From Branchiostoma floridae (lineage: Eukaryota; Chordata; Leptocardii; Amphioxiformes; Branchiostomatidae): a stretch of DNA of 64,000 nt. Each line of letters opens with the position of its first letter. Positions within the stretch are counted from its first letter, which is position 1. Below, piece by piece: positions 47,001 to 49,015 of the stretch. The notes beneath the pieces were generated by a model. It was not told where the DNA came from. It was given only the letters and a program-made list of their open reading frames with translations, and did not search any database. The stretch lies in the NCBI RefSeq assembly GCF_000003815.2, contig NC_049992.1, forward strand, positions 3,519,703 to 3,583,702, read 5' to 3'. Position numbers and translations under genes: made by a program.

Positions 47001-47881
47001 TGGTGTTCTGGTGTCCAAGTGCGTTGAAGCTTTTATAGATGCAATGTATACATCGCACTGTTATGGCTTGTCCAACATACTGATGATGTTTGTTTATTTG
47101 TTTGTTTGTTGTGATCCAGGAGTGCCGATGAAGGAGCTAGTGTCAAAGTGGGTAGAAGACGCAGAGTTCCTTGCGGAAACCCGAGACCCGTCCACAGCTG
47201 ACTACTTCCAGCCCTTCAAGGTCGTAGGAAGCACACGAGTGAGTGGACTTGAACTTGACACTTTGTCTCTCACTGTCCATATACATTGTATTATATACAG
47301 ACTCACACATACAAAACTCAACTGAGCCTAGAACTGCCCTTCGCTTCCTGATGTGCAAAACGGGTGTCTTACGCTCTTGGGCAGTTAAAAGGTTATGAAA
47401 AGGGAAAAAAACAGAATGTCTGGAAAGAAAACAATTGCTGTTTACCATTTCATTTGTATACTTGTTATAACTTAAGCTTTGTCATGCGAATGTGTAATAT
47501 TCAATTACGGACTTACTGTATATGCTGTGATTAAAGATACCACAGTGTTAGACGGACGAAAGATAGCGGATGTTATCTGAAACGTCTATTACATTTTCCA
47601 AAATCATATCCAGTTGATTTAGTAACTGCTTTTTGCTTTTTGGTGTGTCTTATTACCTGTATGTCTAACCTTCATCAACGTTTACAGAATCATAGAATAA
47701 CGCTTTTCTTCACGTTTCCCTGCAGATGGTTGTTCTGTTTTCCTCCGAGCGAAACGAGGCCGTAGATCGGTTCCTGTACCAACTCCCACTGATGCAACCT
47801 TACGGTGACGCCATCGAGGTCAAAGTTCACAGCGTGGCCACATTCACAGAGTATGAAAAACAGCTGCTCATACAGTACTAG
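248..47881 (+). CDS. Giant multidomain secreted protein, 3' part of gene (84 exons seen): pentraxin, thyroglobulin-1, VWC, Kazal and module X
   Basis: I do not recognise this as a named gene. Eighty-four exons chain in one frame from a partial codon at the left to a TAG stop; the summed length (11660 bases) fits the phase exactly, giving 3885 residues in the window. Domain order is PTX, PTX, PPG-rich linker, PTX, two thyroglobulin-1, VWC, Kazal, two six-Cys modules, Kazal, four six-Cys modules, Kazal, RRPTTDD linker, three Kazal, PTX, Kazal, GCW-type domain, Kazal, then X-Kazal-X-Kazal-X-Kazal-X-Kazal-X. There is no transmembrane segment in the visible part, and disulfide-rich domains with N-glycosylation sites point to secretion. 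Most domain borders are phase 1 introns, as expected from exon shuffling. The likely job, by inference, is a pattern-recognition or matrix protein carrying many protease-inhibitor heads. A gene predictor may split this locus; I saw no internal stop, promoter or polyadenylation site that would justify a split. Both assembly gaps fall in introns. Confidence 0.8.
1040..1300 (-). mobile_element. tRNA-derived SINE, copy 1
   Basis: On the - strand a tRNA-like head has the box-A-like TGGTGCAATGGTCGAGTGG and the B box GAGTTCGATCC, ends in ATACCAAAGA, and leads into a body shared with the copies at 36060 and 63485 (ACACATCACTACTAGTGGAC, CCCTGCTGTAGTG, CACAAATGTGTG). It lies in the intron before exon 3. 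Confidence 0.7.
2350..2455. mobile_element. Short element with TCTCCAAGCAGAT inverted ends
   Basis: CTAATCTCCAAGCAGATGT returns as AGATTTGCTTGGAGATGAC about 90 bases later. The same ends occur on the 173-base palindromic element at 48607 and alone near 51533 and 56728. Confidence 0.55.
2496..2660. mobile_element. MITE with GTCACATTTCCAAA..CCCGGCCGGG ends, copy 1
   Basis: Inverted ends of about 28 bases: CGACATTTGCAAACCGAGGC then CCGGCC, and the reverse CCGACCGGACCCCAG, TTTGGAAACGTGAC. It has no coding capacity. Confidence 0.6.
3192..5775 (+). CDS. Linker exon plus pentraxin-type domain 2 (exons 6-10)
   Basis: Exons are 3192-3233 (a 42-base linker, SSRPDVLPESPSG), 3513-3621, 4176-4368, 4899-5090 and 5613-5775. 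Domain layout and intron positions repeat domain 1 exactly, and exons 8 and 9 are close to identical in DNA to exons 3 and 4, while the introns around them differ. Signatures are EVNRLRFQDPPSTENYAVL, SYATPEEDNEIQFYG, WHNVMITWDG, GSWILGQEQD, GGGFEDFQAYVGDL and FHIWDKVLSQEE. The domain disulfide cysteines are absent here too. It looks like a recent tandem copy of domain 1 or a pair kept alike by gene conversion. Confidence 0.8.
6342..6647 (+). CDS. Pro/Gly-rich repeat linker, YPPGGV repeats (exon 11)
   Basis: A single 306-base exon between pentraxin domains 2 and 3 encodes about fifteen imperfect five- or six-residue repeats of the type YPPGGV, with variants RPPGER, YPPGEL, YPPGEY and TKPPG. 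In DNA this is a minisatellite of 18-base units. The pattern is not the Gly-X-Y of collagen, since glycines come at five- or six-residue intervals; it resembles flexible or elastomeric PPG linkers. Phase 1 at both ends keeps the frame whether it is included or skipped. Copy number is likely to be polymorphic. No function can be read beyond a spacer between pentraxin heads. Confidence 0.75.
7286..9404 (+). CDS. Pentraxin-type domain 3 (exons 12-15)
   Basis: Exons are 7286-7400, 7745-7886, 8408-8599 and 9239-9404. The domain runs GSYRLQFPEPVSTDNYAEI, FTIVFHIR, GTVFSYATEDEVNEVQFYG, WHIVVLTWDG, GTWILGQEQD, GGGFEEEQAFVGDL and FNVWHTLPTPEQ. It shares the intron positions of domains 1 and 2 but lacks their 17-residue insert, and again has no intradomain cysteine pair. 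The intron after exon 14 carries decayed copies of the 3' end of that exon. The intron after exon 15 holds the first assembly gap. Confidence 0.8.
7985..8045. repeat. (AT)n microsatellite
   Basis: About 28 AT units in a row lie in the intron between exons 13 and 14 of the giant gene. Confidence 0.95.
8777..9070 (+). repeat. Two decayed copies of the 3' end of exon 14 with donor
   Basis: AGCAGGACGTGGTCGGAGCA, GAGGAGGAACATGTGGG and AATTATAGTTC repeat the end of exon 14 (QEQDTVGGGFEEEQ), its donor and the next intron bases, about 200 bases downstream. A weaker third unit ends near 9066. The bases between (GTCTACTGTTGTTCT, TTGGAGGCTTACAG) also repeat. Confidence 0.7.
9441..9660. mobile_element. 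MITE with GTCACATTTCCAAA..CCCGGCCGGG ends, copy 2, with gap
   Basis: The left end TCACATTTCCAAACCCGGGC and the right end CCCGGCCGGGTCCCTG, TTTTGAAATGTGAC flank the first assembly gap. The inner sequence CTTGTGTAGTTTGGTGT is shared with copy 3. Confidence 0.75.
9479..9578. other. Assembly gap, 100 N
   Basis: A run of exactly 100 unknown bases lies inside an intron and within a transposon-like element whose two ends flank it. The true missing length is not known. No coding exon seems to be lost, because the phases of the exons on either side agree and the pentraxin domain is complete before it. Confidence 0.95.
9833..11163 (+). CDS. Two thyroglobulin type-1 domains (exons 16-18)
   Basis: Exons are 9833-10072, 10522-10717 and 11069-11163. 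The first domain runs from TACEKEVAEA through GTYRTTQCHGSTGYCYCAHP to QEDC, with the six cysteines of the family and CYC in place of the common CWC. The second runs from TECQRDLAKEY through GTYKTSQCYGFTHFCYCIHP to RFDC, its last cysteine being supplied by exon 18. Such domains are found in thyropins, nidogen, testican and SMOC proteins, and several inhibit cysteine or aspartic proteases. Exon 18 continues into an acidic and Pro-rich spacer. Inhibitory activity is not shown by the sequence. Confidence 0.85.
11694..12417 (+). CDS. Pro/Ala-rich spacer and VWC domain (exons 19-20)
   Basis: Exons are 11694-11810 and 12247-12417. The first is a Pro/Ala-rich spacer ending in EFCISDNG, where the VWC domain begins. 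The second gives DRYRVGESWSMDKSNCTQC, MCEQFG, and closes with GECCPGCPG, the CCxxC ending typical of von Willebrand factor type C domains. VWC domains mediate assembly or bind growth factors of the TGF-beta group in chordin-like proteins. This is the only full-length VWC domain I see in the gene; shorter six-Cys relatives follow. Confidence 0.8.
12793..12878 (+). pseudogene. Decayed copy of the 5' end of Kazal-1 exon
   Basis: About 150 bases before the real exon, the acceptor (GATACAG) and the first 80 or so bases of the Kazal-1 exon are repeated at high identity (EPEVTDRCTMPGEV, then NPETRQCECLSAV) and then run into TGA in frame. It has an acceptor but no donor and no second half of the domain. 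It is a partial exon duplication and not a working exon. Confidence 0.75.
12945..13172 (+). CDS. Kazal domain 1 (exon 21)
   Basis: The exon encodes a follistatin/agrin-type Kazal unit: EETDRCSMPGEV, ECECLSICPAIYFPVCGSDG, REYASECEL, ACREQRDIKV and DGPCE. The residue two after the cysteine before the PVCG loop, which is the P1 site in inhibitory Kazal domains, is alanine, which would suit elastase-like enzymes if the domain inhibits at all. It is longer than the later Kazal units by a few residues before the last cysteine. Confidence 0.85.
13437..14798 (+). CDS. Linker and six-cysteine VWC/pacifastin-like modules 1-2 (exons 22-26)
   Basis: Exons are 13437-13496 (linker), 13658-13751 with 14120-14172 (module 1) and 14528-14600 with 14752-14798 (module 2). 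Module 2 reads DKCYHPILGDKFKEGEK, DCNEC, VCSESGQWQCTNHPC. The spacing C, C-x-x-C, x-C, then G-x-x-x-C-x-x-x-C matches both the pacifastin inhibitor family (CNxCxC..G..CT..C) and a short VWC half. Each module is cut by a phase 2 intron inside the CxxC pair, which is what confirms the exon pairing. Pacifastins inhibit serine proteases in arthropods; whether these do is unknown. Confidence 0.7.
14969..15169 (+). CDS. Kazal domain 2 (exon 27)
   Basis: The exon reads PNGDCQFGAKYNV, VCECKSDCSGTVSPVCGSDG, LEYASDCLMELRSC and ending YPPCAG. It is a complete agrin-type Kazal unit. The predicted P1 residue is glycine, which is unusual for an active inhibitor, so a structural role is possible. It sits between two pairs of six-Cys modules. 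Its first codon is split with a C from the preceding exon, not the G seen at most borders. Confidence 0.85.
15564..17134 (+). CDS. Pro/Ala-rich linker and six-cysteine modules 3-4 (exons 28-32)
   Basis: Exons are 15564-15665 (linker with GRTAGRPEAAPAVSFAAPRP), 15878-15956 with 16342-16394 (module 3: EDVCIVDGSIVKVHQFY, DECNMC, TCAEGGESLCTRMACPP) and 16788-16863 with 17061-17134 (module 4: RHCYSPQNGRPYKPGSK, EKCTEC, TCSGSDYKWRCRQL). Both modules are again split by a phase 2 intron in the CxxC pair. Module 4 has two extra residues around its fifth cysteine and an extra cysteine-containing tail (TPECQEPE). Confidence 0.7.
17555..19113 (+). CDS. Pro-rich linker and six-cysteine modules 5-6 (exons 33-37)
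   Basis: Exons are 17555-17650 (linker AAPPRPRPGPYPEIAICPPG), 17989-18076 with 18329-18381 (module 5: LQICVNPMTGSEVKVGE, DGCNEC, LCLPNNGLACTRKFCPK) and 18623-18695 with 19046-19113 (module 6: DKCYHPTTGEEYDVGQ, DCNTC, VCGGLGSWGCTLMFCPSDD). Modules 2 and 6 are the closest pair (both open DKCYHP). The intron inside module 5 has a perfect palindrome. The pair is followed by Kazal domain 3. Confidence 0.7.
18235..18269. repeat. Perfect 16-base inverted repeat with 3-base loop
   Basis: AGCAAACTAGGTTACT, loop GTA, then its exact reverse complement. It lies in the short intron that splits six-cysteine module 5, about 60 bases before the acceptor. In the transcript it would form a strong hairpin. Confidence 0.9.
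19488..20019 (+). CDS. Kazal domain 3, split over two exons (exons 38-39)
   Basis: Exons are 19488-19618 and 19953-20019. The first holds EECRFGATLDEELNQCVC, RACPFLYSPVCGEDGNTYDN and RCLLE; the second holds IAMCEKQTEIRVEFEGRCE. The intron is phase 0 and cuts after the conserved RCLLE helix start, a position not used by the other Kazal units. The predicted P1 residue is phenylalanine, which suits chymotrypsin-like enzymes. Confidence 0.85.
20291..20539 (+). CDS. Charged repeat linker, five RRPTTDD repeats (exon 40)
   Basis: This 249-base exon opens with an acidic Gly-rich stretch, then has five perfect or near-perfect seven-residue repeats of the type RRPTTDD (21-base units), then RPRPPAITRPGETPETGEE. 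The many Thr and Pro residues make it a good candidate for O-glycosylated, extended spacer. Phase 1 at both ends. Repeat number is likely to vary between alleles. Confidence 0.75.
20853..21400 (+). repeat. Four decayed tandem copies of the 5' end of the Kazal-4 exon
   Basis: Before the real exon at 21424 there are four copies of its acceptor and first 70-80 bases, beginning at 20853, 21007, 21163 and 21296 (spacing 128-156). Each starts after a TTTAG or TTCAG acceptor with the AATCTTGCAGTTTTGGAGCG-like opening. They are broken: the copy at 21007 has TAG, that at 21296 has TAA, that at 21163 has lost one T and is frameshifted, and that at 20853 is the most diverged. None has the second half of the exon or a donor. 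Confidence 0.85.
21424..21618 (+). CDS. Kazal domain 4 (exon 41)
   Basis: The exon reads ESCSFGATYDAESGQCYC, IQCTYESEPVCGTDGRQYPN, RCLLKLVACQNQEDIEV and PPPCGED. It is a complete agrin-type Kazal unit with tyrosine as the predicted P1 residue. It is the functional member of a five-copy series in which the four copies upstream are broken fragments. Confidence 0.9.
21909..22272 (+). CDS. 30-base linker exon and Kazal domain 5 (exons 42-43)
   Basis: Exons are 21909-21938 (only 30 bases, DDYVEPEVVG) and 22126-22272. The Kazal exon reads DECPTSCAQQPIDNICGSDG, REYGNLCSLRAAACKEGKN and GPGPCRG. It is a short Kazal unit lacking the N-terminal CxFGA half that the others carry. The predicted P1 residue is glutamine. 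Just after the donor there is a 22-base degraded copy of the exon end. Confidence 0.8.
22280..22305 (+). repeat. Short decayed copy of the 3' end of the Kazal-5 exon
   Basis: ACTGGACCTGGGTCCTGCA repeats the exon end (ACCGGACCTGGGCCCTGCAG) just 20 bases after the donor. Confidence 0.6.
22987..23414 (+). CDS. Kazal domain 6, split over two exons (exons 44-45)
   Basis: Exons are 22987-23089 and 23335-23414, joined in phase 2. They read RACPYIRCFFLYDPVCGSDG, KEYFNRCVMRKSACVQQRD and TPPCNGG. Like Kazal 5 it lacks the FGA half. The predicted P1 residue is phenylalanine. The phase 2 split inside FNR-C differs from the phase 0 splits in Kazal 3 and Kazal 10. Confidence 0.8.
23600..23702. mobile_element. 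Hairpin element in the intron before pentraxin 4
   Basis: TAGTATGAAAGCTGCCAAAG with GGCCGGC is mirrored by GCTGGCCGGC and CTTGGCTAGCTTTGATACTA. It resembles other small palindromic elements in the window. Confidence 0.55.
23782..25684 (+). CDS. Pentraxin-type domain 4 (exons 46-48)
   Basis: Exons are 23782-24032, 24686-24810 and 25455-25684. The order is GPYRLTFSSELSVDNYAEI, FTVAFHLRTDTPYSGTIF, EEEDNEIQFYGEAGNRGFKF, WHVVMVTWRSRRGDWKIYVDG, GVWILGQEQDSVGYDFEVFQ, AYGGDLASFNVWNYVLSSEE. It is most like domain 3 in lacking the insert, but its introns differ: the first two exons of domains 1-3 are fused into one, the intron before QAYVG is missing, and a new one follows HTIR. The usual glycine run GGGF is replaced by GYDF. 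Two cysteines (SSCSF and DCG) appear after the jelly roll. Confidence 0.8.
24172..24216 (+). repeat. Copy of the 3' end of exon 46
   Basis: CAACGACCAGACCGACTTCA and TCGATCTCGAGGTCGGTTG repeat the exon end (NNDQTDFIDLE) and donor about 160 bases downstream, still with a GAG-GT border. No acceptor belongs to it. Confidence 0.75.
26227..26430 (+). CDS. Kazal domain 7 (exon 49)
   Basis: The exon reads GRCRYGAVFVEATGECQC, QACPYNYNPVCGSDGRQYPN, ECAMRVAGCNSQQDVYS and RPPCDGG. Complete agrin-type Kazal unit with tyrosine as the predicted P1. The last 75 bases with the donor and some intron are repeated, degraded, about 150 bases downstream. Confidence 0.9.
26575..26690 (+). repeat. Decayed copy of the 3' end of the Kazal-7 exon with its donor
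   Basis: The stretch repeats the sequence for AGCNSQQDVYS and RPPC, the GACAG-GTGGGG donor and the following intron bases up to CTTTGTGAGTT. Between the two lies an AT-rich run of AATGATAAT-like triplets. It lacks an acceptor and so is not an exon. Confidence 0.8.
27265..28937 (+). CDS. GCW-type domain flanked by Pro/Gly/Tyr mini-exons (exons 50-53)
   Basis: Exons are 27265-27309, 27687-27992, 28334-28372 and 28841-28937. The 306-base exon holds one domain: RYTSLGCWKHRADTALEDLE, LDGDYKDRINAVEKCYQVA, RGFQVFALQGDGHCYGSANG, YNKYGPSIACAADGRGGV, NEVYRI. I know this GCWxDxxxRA..VFAxQxxGxC..NxVY pattern as a small four-cysteine domain common in secreted proteins of marine invertebrates, with no firmly known role. 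The mini-exons on either side are alike (GRPSSYYPG before, VRPGSYYPG and RPVYPGQ after), so a phase 1 domain seems to have been dropped into a repeat linker. Confidence 0.75.
27549..27633. repeat. Tandem repeat, 27-29 base units, nearly three copies
   Basis: ATGGACCAGGACGGAAGAGA with GAGACGC recurs with few changes just before the GCW-domain exon. Confidence 0.8.
28587..28785. mobile_element. MITE with GTCACATTTCCAAA..CCCGGCCGGG ends, copy 3, complete
   Basis: The 199-base copy has both ends (GTCACATTTCCAAATCGGGG, CCCGGCCGGG; CCCGGTCGGGACTCGG, TTTGAAGATGTGAC), and AT-rich middle sequence. It lies in the intron before exon 53. A half copy is at about 37431-37510. Confidence 0.75.
29484..29767 (+). 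CDS. Pro-rich spacer and Kazal domain 8 (exon 54)
   Basis: The exon starts with a spacer (YPPVPPPPRN) and then a Kazal unit: AECLYGATRDLTTRQCKC, EACTFEFNPVCGSDGKQYSN, PCALKVEQCKQQTSIDNV and PPPCGG. The predicted P1 is phenylalanine. It opens the C-terminal half of the protein, in which Kazal domains alternate strictly with the X modules. Confidence 0.9.
30031..30049 (+). repeat. Short decayed copy of the 5' end of the first X-module exon
   Basis: The acceptor TTTTTTGCAG and the next 19 bases (ATGTGACGTACAGTGGAT and one more) repeat the start of the exon at 30215. After that the match ends at GCATGTAG. A second, weaker trace lies near 30155. Confidence 0.6.
30215..32527 (+). CDS. Module X1, uncharacterised cysteine-free domain (exons 55-59)
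   Basis: Exons are 30215-30363, 30722-30749 (a 28-base microexon), 30915-31139, 31487-31608 and 32385-32527; about 222 residues. Key stretches are TYSGYLYLLEITV, LQDPRDTILYMLK, VVGEPKYLL, LNVTLPTDLDHLIHDLW, TTTPLVYYPAFL, ELYYMDIHAKDTG, LMQPFKVLGAPR, and MQEYGDAIEVDVRSV. There is no cysteine. NVT is a glycosylation site found at the same place in all five copies. The second half (from ELYYMDIH) repeats the layout of the first (from SGYLYLLEI). Predicted by eye, each half is strand-helix-strand-strand-helix-strand. I do not recognise the family. Confidence 0.75.
32261..32339 (+). repeat. 79-base tandem copy of an exon-59 acceptor region
   Basis: The stretch from AAAGTATTTTTTAAACATCA through the acceptor TGTTGAAG and the first 15 or so bases of the exon is present twice in a row, the second copy leading into the real exon at 32385. 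The first copy ends in TCTTAAGC after VSVMS, which stops the frame. Confidence 0.85.
32661..32697 (+). repeat. Decayed copy of the 3' end of exon 59
   Basis: CAGTATGACAAGCAAGTCAAG repeats the exon end (CAGTACGACAGGCAAATCAA and donor) about 140 bases downstream, with several changes. The donor is lost. Confidence 0.55.
33064..33299 (+). CDS. Kazal domain 9 (exon 60)
   Basis: The exon opens with a Pro/Ala-rich spacer, then PLCQFGARRGPTGGDCRC, AGCSREYAPVCGSDGHEYSN, GCLLRMEACRKGVVID and KPPCG. The predicted P1 is arginine, so it should suit trypsin-like enzymes better than its neighbours. The exon is strikingly GC-rich. It ends with a split C and not the usual G, which changes the first residue of module X2 to proline. 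Confidence 0.9.
33341..33740 (+). repeat. Three decayed copies of the 3' end of the Kazal-9 exon with donor
   Basis: Copies of the sequence for VIDTVGKPPCG, the GTAAGGA donor and the next 50 or so intron bases (TAAACCATTG..TTATTGGGTGGG) begin near 33341, 33508 and 33688, about 165-180 apart. Decay rises with distance; the last has lost the donor. Confidence 0.8.
33906..36684 (+). CDS. Module X2, uncharacterised cysteine-free domain (exons 61-65)
   Basis: Exons are 33906-34063, 34388-34415 (28 bases), 35007-35234, 35756-35880 and 36542-36684; about 227 residues. Key stretches are AYSGFLYLLDIQV, PDQIIYMLK, VDGEPWYVV, VNVTSPSVIDLLLHNYW, YPGDADYVTIQSTPLAHYEA, SGELYMLDLHVKDSG, FMHPFKVVGSTR, VIILSS, and YGDAIEVDAISVVPFSEYE. 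This copy shows the two-half structure most clearly: SGFLYLLDIQV against SGELYMLDLHV, MLK-VDGEP against STR-VIIL at the same phase 0 intron, and DADYVTIQSTPLAHYEAF against DAIEVDAISVVPFSEYE. Confidence 0.75.
34735..34868. mobile_element. Hairpin element, about 45-base inverted arms
   Basis: The arm GGTTAC.GTC..TTTGTC..GTCACGAAAA.TGCAAAT.AG is followed some 40 bases later by its reverse complement with few changes. The ends sit in the intron before exon 63. It has no coding capacity and looks like a small non-autonomous DNA transposon. Confidence 0.65.
35441..35693. mobile_element. Small inverted-repeat element with ~48-base arms
   Basis: Arms at 35441-35487 and 35646-35693 are reverse complements with two or three differences; they contain ATCATCAGGGTAGAATGACT. 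A related single arm is found near 5910-5975 in another intron. No open frame inside. This fits a non-autonomous transposon. Confidence 0.75.
36060..36270 (-). mobile_element. Degraded tRNA-derived SINE, copy 2
   Basis: The stretch shares with the copies at 1040 and 63485 the body GTTCACACCTTTTGTGCAATCACT-like segment, the CTTTGGTATGACTCG junction and traces of the tRNA-like head. It lies in an intron of module X2 and is the most degraded of the three. Confidence 0.55.
36768..36797 (+). repeat. Decayed copy of the 3' end of exon 65 with donor
   Basis: GAATACGAACAAGAGATACAG followed by TAAAG repeats the exon end and its donor (GAGTACGAGCATGAGATAGA, GTAAGG) about 100 bases downstream. Confidence 0.6.
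37045..37727 (+). CDS. Kazal domain 10, split over two exons (exons 66-67)
   Basis: Exons are 37045-37201 and 37610-37727, joined in phase 0. They read TSICRYGGVRNPLTGKCFC, ADICSQ then DVDPVCGSDGVEYDNLCQ, LKVAACRQQKTIDALG and PPCGG. The intron falls exactly at the predicted P1 site (CSQ), so any alternative exon here would change inhibitor specificity. As read, P1 is glutamine. Confidence 0.85.
37811..37880. repeat. Short tandem repeat, four units of 18-19 bases
   Basis: Units of the type TCATCATTGGTTGAGC, with single changes, stand in a row just after exon 67. There is no coding meaning that I can see. Confidence 0.75.
38593..41177 (+). CDS. Module X3, uncharacterised cysteine-free domain (exons 68-72)
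   Basis: Exons are 38593-38741, 39076-39103 (28 bases), 39380-39613, 40495-40616 and 41035-41177; about 225 residues. Key stretches are MYSGFLYRLEVTV, LRDPMDQMLYMMK, VNGEQVFHV, LNVSLPTVLDQLTANF, YPGDAEQVTFVPTTLVDYR, DGELYFVDIYPRD, FMMPYKVLGSTR, and FGDAVEVKVKSIVPFDEYE. The third exon is nine bases longer than in other copies (PRDTYEQG). The second assembly gap lies in the intron before exon 71. Confidence 0.75.
39761..40033. mobile_element. Inverted repeat of about 50 bases flanking the second gap
   Basis: The arm 39761-39810 (GATGAAGGTTCAAAC..TTCTTCTGGATAATATC..) is the reverse complement of 39984-40033 with very few changes. A 100-base gap lies between. The hairpin probably caused the sequencing or assembly break. 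Confidence 0.7.
39811..39910. other. Assembly gap, 100 N
   Basis: A run of exactly 100 unknown bases inside an intron and between the arms of a long inverted repeat. The exon chain is not broken by it. Confidence 0.95.
41495..41739 (+). CDS. Kazal domain 11 (exon 73)
   Basis: The exon reads TSSCRYGGLMDPLTGRCRC, IVCTRERIPVCGSNGREYPN, ACMLRADSCEQQQTIDKVG and PPCG. The predicted P1 is arginine, as in Kazal 9, which would suit trypsin-like enzymes. The usual GSDG is GSNG here. It ends with a split C, so module X4 begins with proline like X2. Confidence 0.9.
42195..44248 (+). CDS. Module X4, uncharacterised cysteine-free domain (exons 74-78)
   Basis: Exons are 42195-42352, 42700-42727 (28 bases), 42891-43115, 43516-43637 and 44106-44248; about 225 residues. 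Key stretches are MYSGYLYQLNVTVQV, LQEPEEEILYMLM, VNGEPTFLI, VNVSVPTTLDLMMHNYL, YPEDAETVTMTTTPLSSYEA, SGDLYLVDMHIRDT, LLHPFKVVGSLR, and FGDSLEVTVRSVSLFDDIE. It has an additional NVT glycosylation site in the first exon. X2 and X4 share the longer 158-base first exon, and X1 and X3 the 149-base form. Confidence 0.75.
44775..45043 (+). CDS. Spacer and Kazal domain 12 (exon 79)
   Basis: An Ala/Ser-rich spacer is followed by GRCRYGGTRDRSGQCKC, EVCIVDSVAVCGSDGKEYPN, QCALEVQACKQQRAIDV and SPPCGG. The predicted P1 is valine, which would suit elastase-like enzymes. It is the last Kazal unit of the protein. Confidence 0.9.
45145..45222 (+). repeat. Decayed copy of the 3' end of the Kazal-12 exon
   Basis: TTTGCGTTAGAGGTGCAGGC and what follows repeat the end of the exon (ALEVQACKQQRAIDV..PPCG) and the GGAGGTA donor about 150 bases downstream, with small deletions. 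Confidence 0.75.
45519..47881 (+). CDS. Module X5 and C-terminus of the giant protein (exons 80-84)
   Basis: Exons are 45519-45673, 45992-46019 (28 bases), 46509-46733, 47120-47238 and 47726-47881; about 227 residues to the stop TAG. Key stretches are QYSGFLYLLEISV, NPRDSVIHMLK, VDAEPKYLI, VNVSSPDMVSTLLYNYW, TVHTTPLAHYHAFLATT, FHIDIHAKDSG, YFQPFKVVGSTR, and YGDAIEVKVHSVATFTEYE. The protein ends KQLLIQY directly after the module, so there is no C-terminal anchor. Copies of exon borders flank exons 80 and 82. Confidence 0.8.
45688..45730 (+). repeat. Decayed copy of the 3' end of exon 80
   Basis: GAGACACTCAAAATTCTGCC and ATGCATGCTCAAGG repeat the exon end (ETLKNPRDSVIHMLK) just after the real donor, with a short internal deletion. 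Confidence 0.7.
46325..46380 (+). repeat. Decayed copy of the 5' end of exon 82
   Basis: An acceptor (CCCCTAG) and about 55 bases repeat the start of the real exon at 46509 (VNVSSPLVSTLMYN) and then have TAA in place of the tyrosine codon. The copy also repeats about 130 bases of intron behind it (ACAATTTATGAGGTA, GAAAAATCGG). Confidence 0.8.
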
Positions 47882-49015
47882 ATATGCTCAATATGAGAGA
47901 AGCGGGGTTTCCGTTAGTTTTAGTTTAAAACGATGCAGTTGTGTTTAAGAGTTTGTAAGTTTATGTGTTCGTTCTTGTTTCTGCGTTATGTTCTGTTAAG
48001 ATGATGACAAAGATATTTCGTGATGTTACTAAACTAAGCTGAAGTCTGGCTTACGCTAATGTGTAAGCAGAAGTGGGGTTTGGGCGCGTCTTTTGCTCAT
48101 TTTGTACAACTTTCAAGCGATGCATTTTTATGTGAACACTTCATAATACTTGTAAGAGGTACAAAACGAGCAAAATGGCTCGAGAGTACAAGTCAGCACC
48201 TCACATCTACTTGGAGATTAGGAGAATCAGACTATGCCAGTTCCTGTGGTGTCTTTAAGATTATGTGTTTGTTTCTTTAAGGACTTAGCCTAGCAGCTGA
48301 TAGAGTAACAGGCTAGAACATTACATGTGGTTGTCTTTAAGATTCGTTTCTGAGAGAGACTTGCCTTGCAGCATTTGGTATTAATAAGAGCGTCGATGCG
48401 GTGGTGTTCCGTCGTCAAGCAGATGTTAGGAACTTTCGCAGTCTAAGTTGTAAGCATGTTTTTGCAACTTCTAGTACGTAGTTCGTATAGTGCACCGTTT
48501 GGACACGTCATTCCTGTATGAACCAGTGAAGAGTTTAGACATTGCAGTACTAGACAGGCGTACTAAATGTTGCAAAAACACACCTTAAACTGAGACTGAG
48601 CTACTGTCCAAGCAGGGGTTCGGCTCCAGCTGAATTTGACGTGTTTTTAGGCGTTTTTGTCGGCTTTCTATGTTGTACCGGCGGCCGGCGGATATGAAGA
48701 AAACGGCACAAAATAGAAAGCCCGAGAAAGGTGCCTAAACGTACGTCAAAAACAGCTGGAGGTGAACCTCTGCTTGGAGAGTAAGACTGAGGTGTATCCT
48801 TACATCTGCTTGGATATTAGGTATTGTTGTTTAATGGATCCAACACGCCGCTCTAATGTTGCACGTGAGGCGACTACTAGTTGAAGCAGATGATATTTGA
48901 GCACACTTGTAGATAAAGTTAGGATTCGGGAATCTTCGTGCTCTTCGTTATTGTCTATGAGAGATTCAAGTTCAAGTTTGATGAATAAAGATCTGATGCA
49001 ATGTCGTTTATGTTG
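47882..49015 (+). terminator. 3' UTR and likely polyadenylation signal of the giant gene
   Basis: After the stop there is no open frame of note for over 1 kb. An AATAAA at 48984-48989 is followed 20-30 bases on by a T/G-rich run (TATGTTGTTTGTATTC), a plausible cleavage region. The UTR would include a 17-base inverted repeat (48091-48107 and 48159-48175) and the palindromic element at 48607-48779. An earlier cleavage site cannot be excluded. Confidence 0.45.
48607..48779. mobile_element. 173-base palindromic element
   Basis: TCCAAGCAGGGGTTCGGCTC and the following 50 bases return as the reverse complement at the other end (..GGTGAACCTCTGCTTGGA). Inside are TTTTTAGGCGTTTTTGTC and GACAAAAACGCC-like arms. 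A half copy is at about 31719-31799. The same CTCCAAGCAGAT ends are seen near 2357-2450. Confidence 0.75.
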
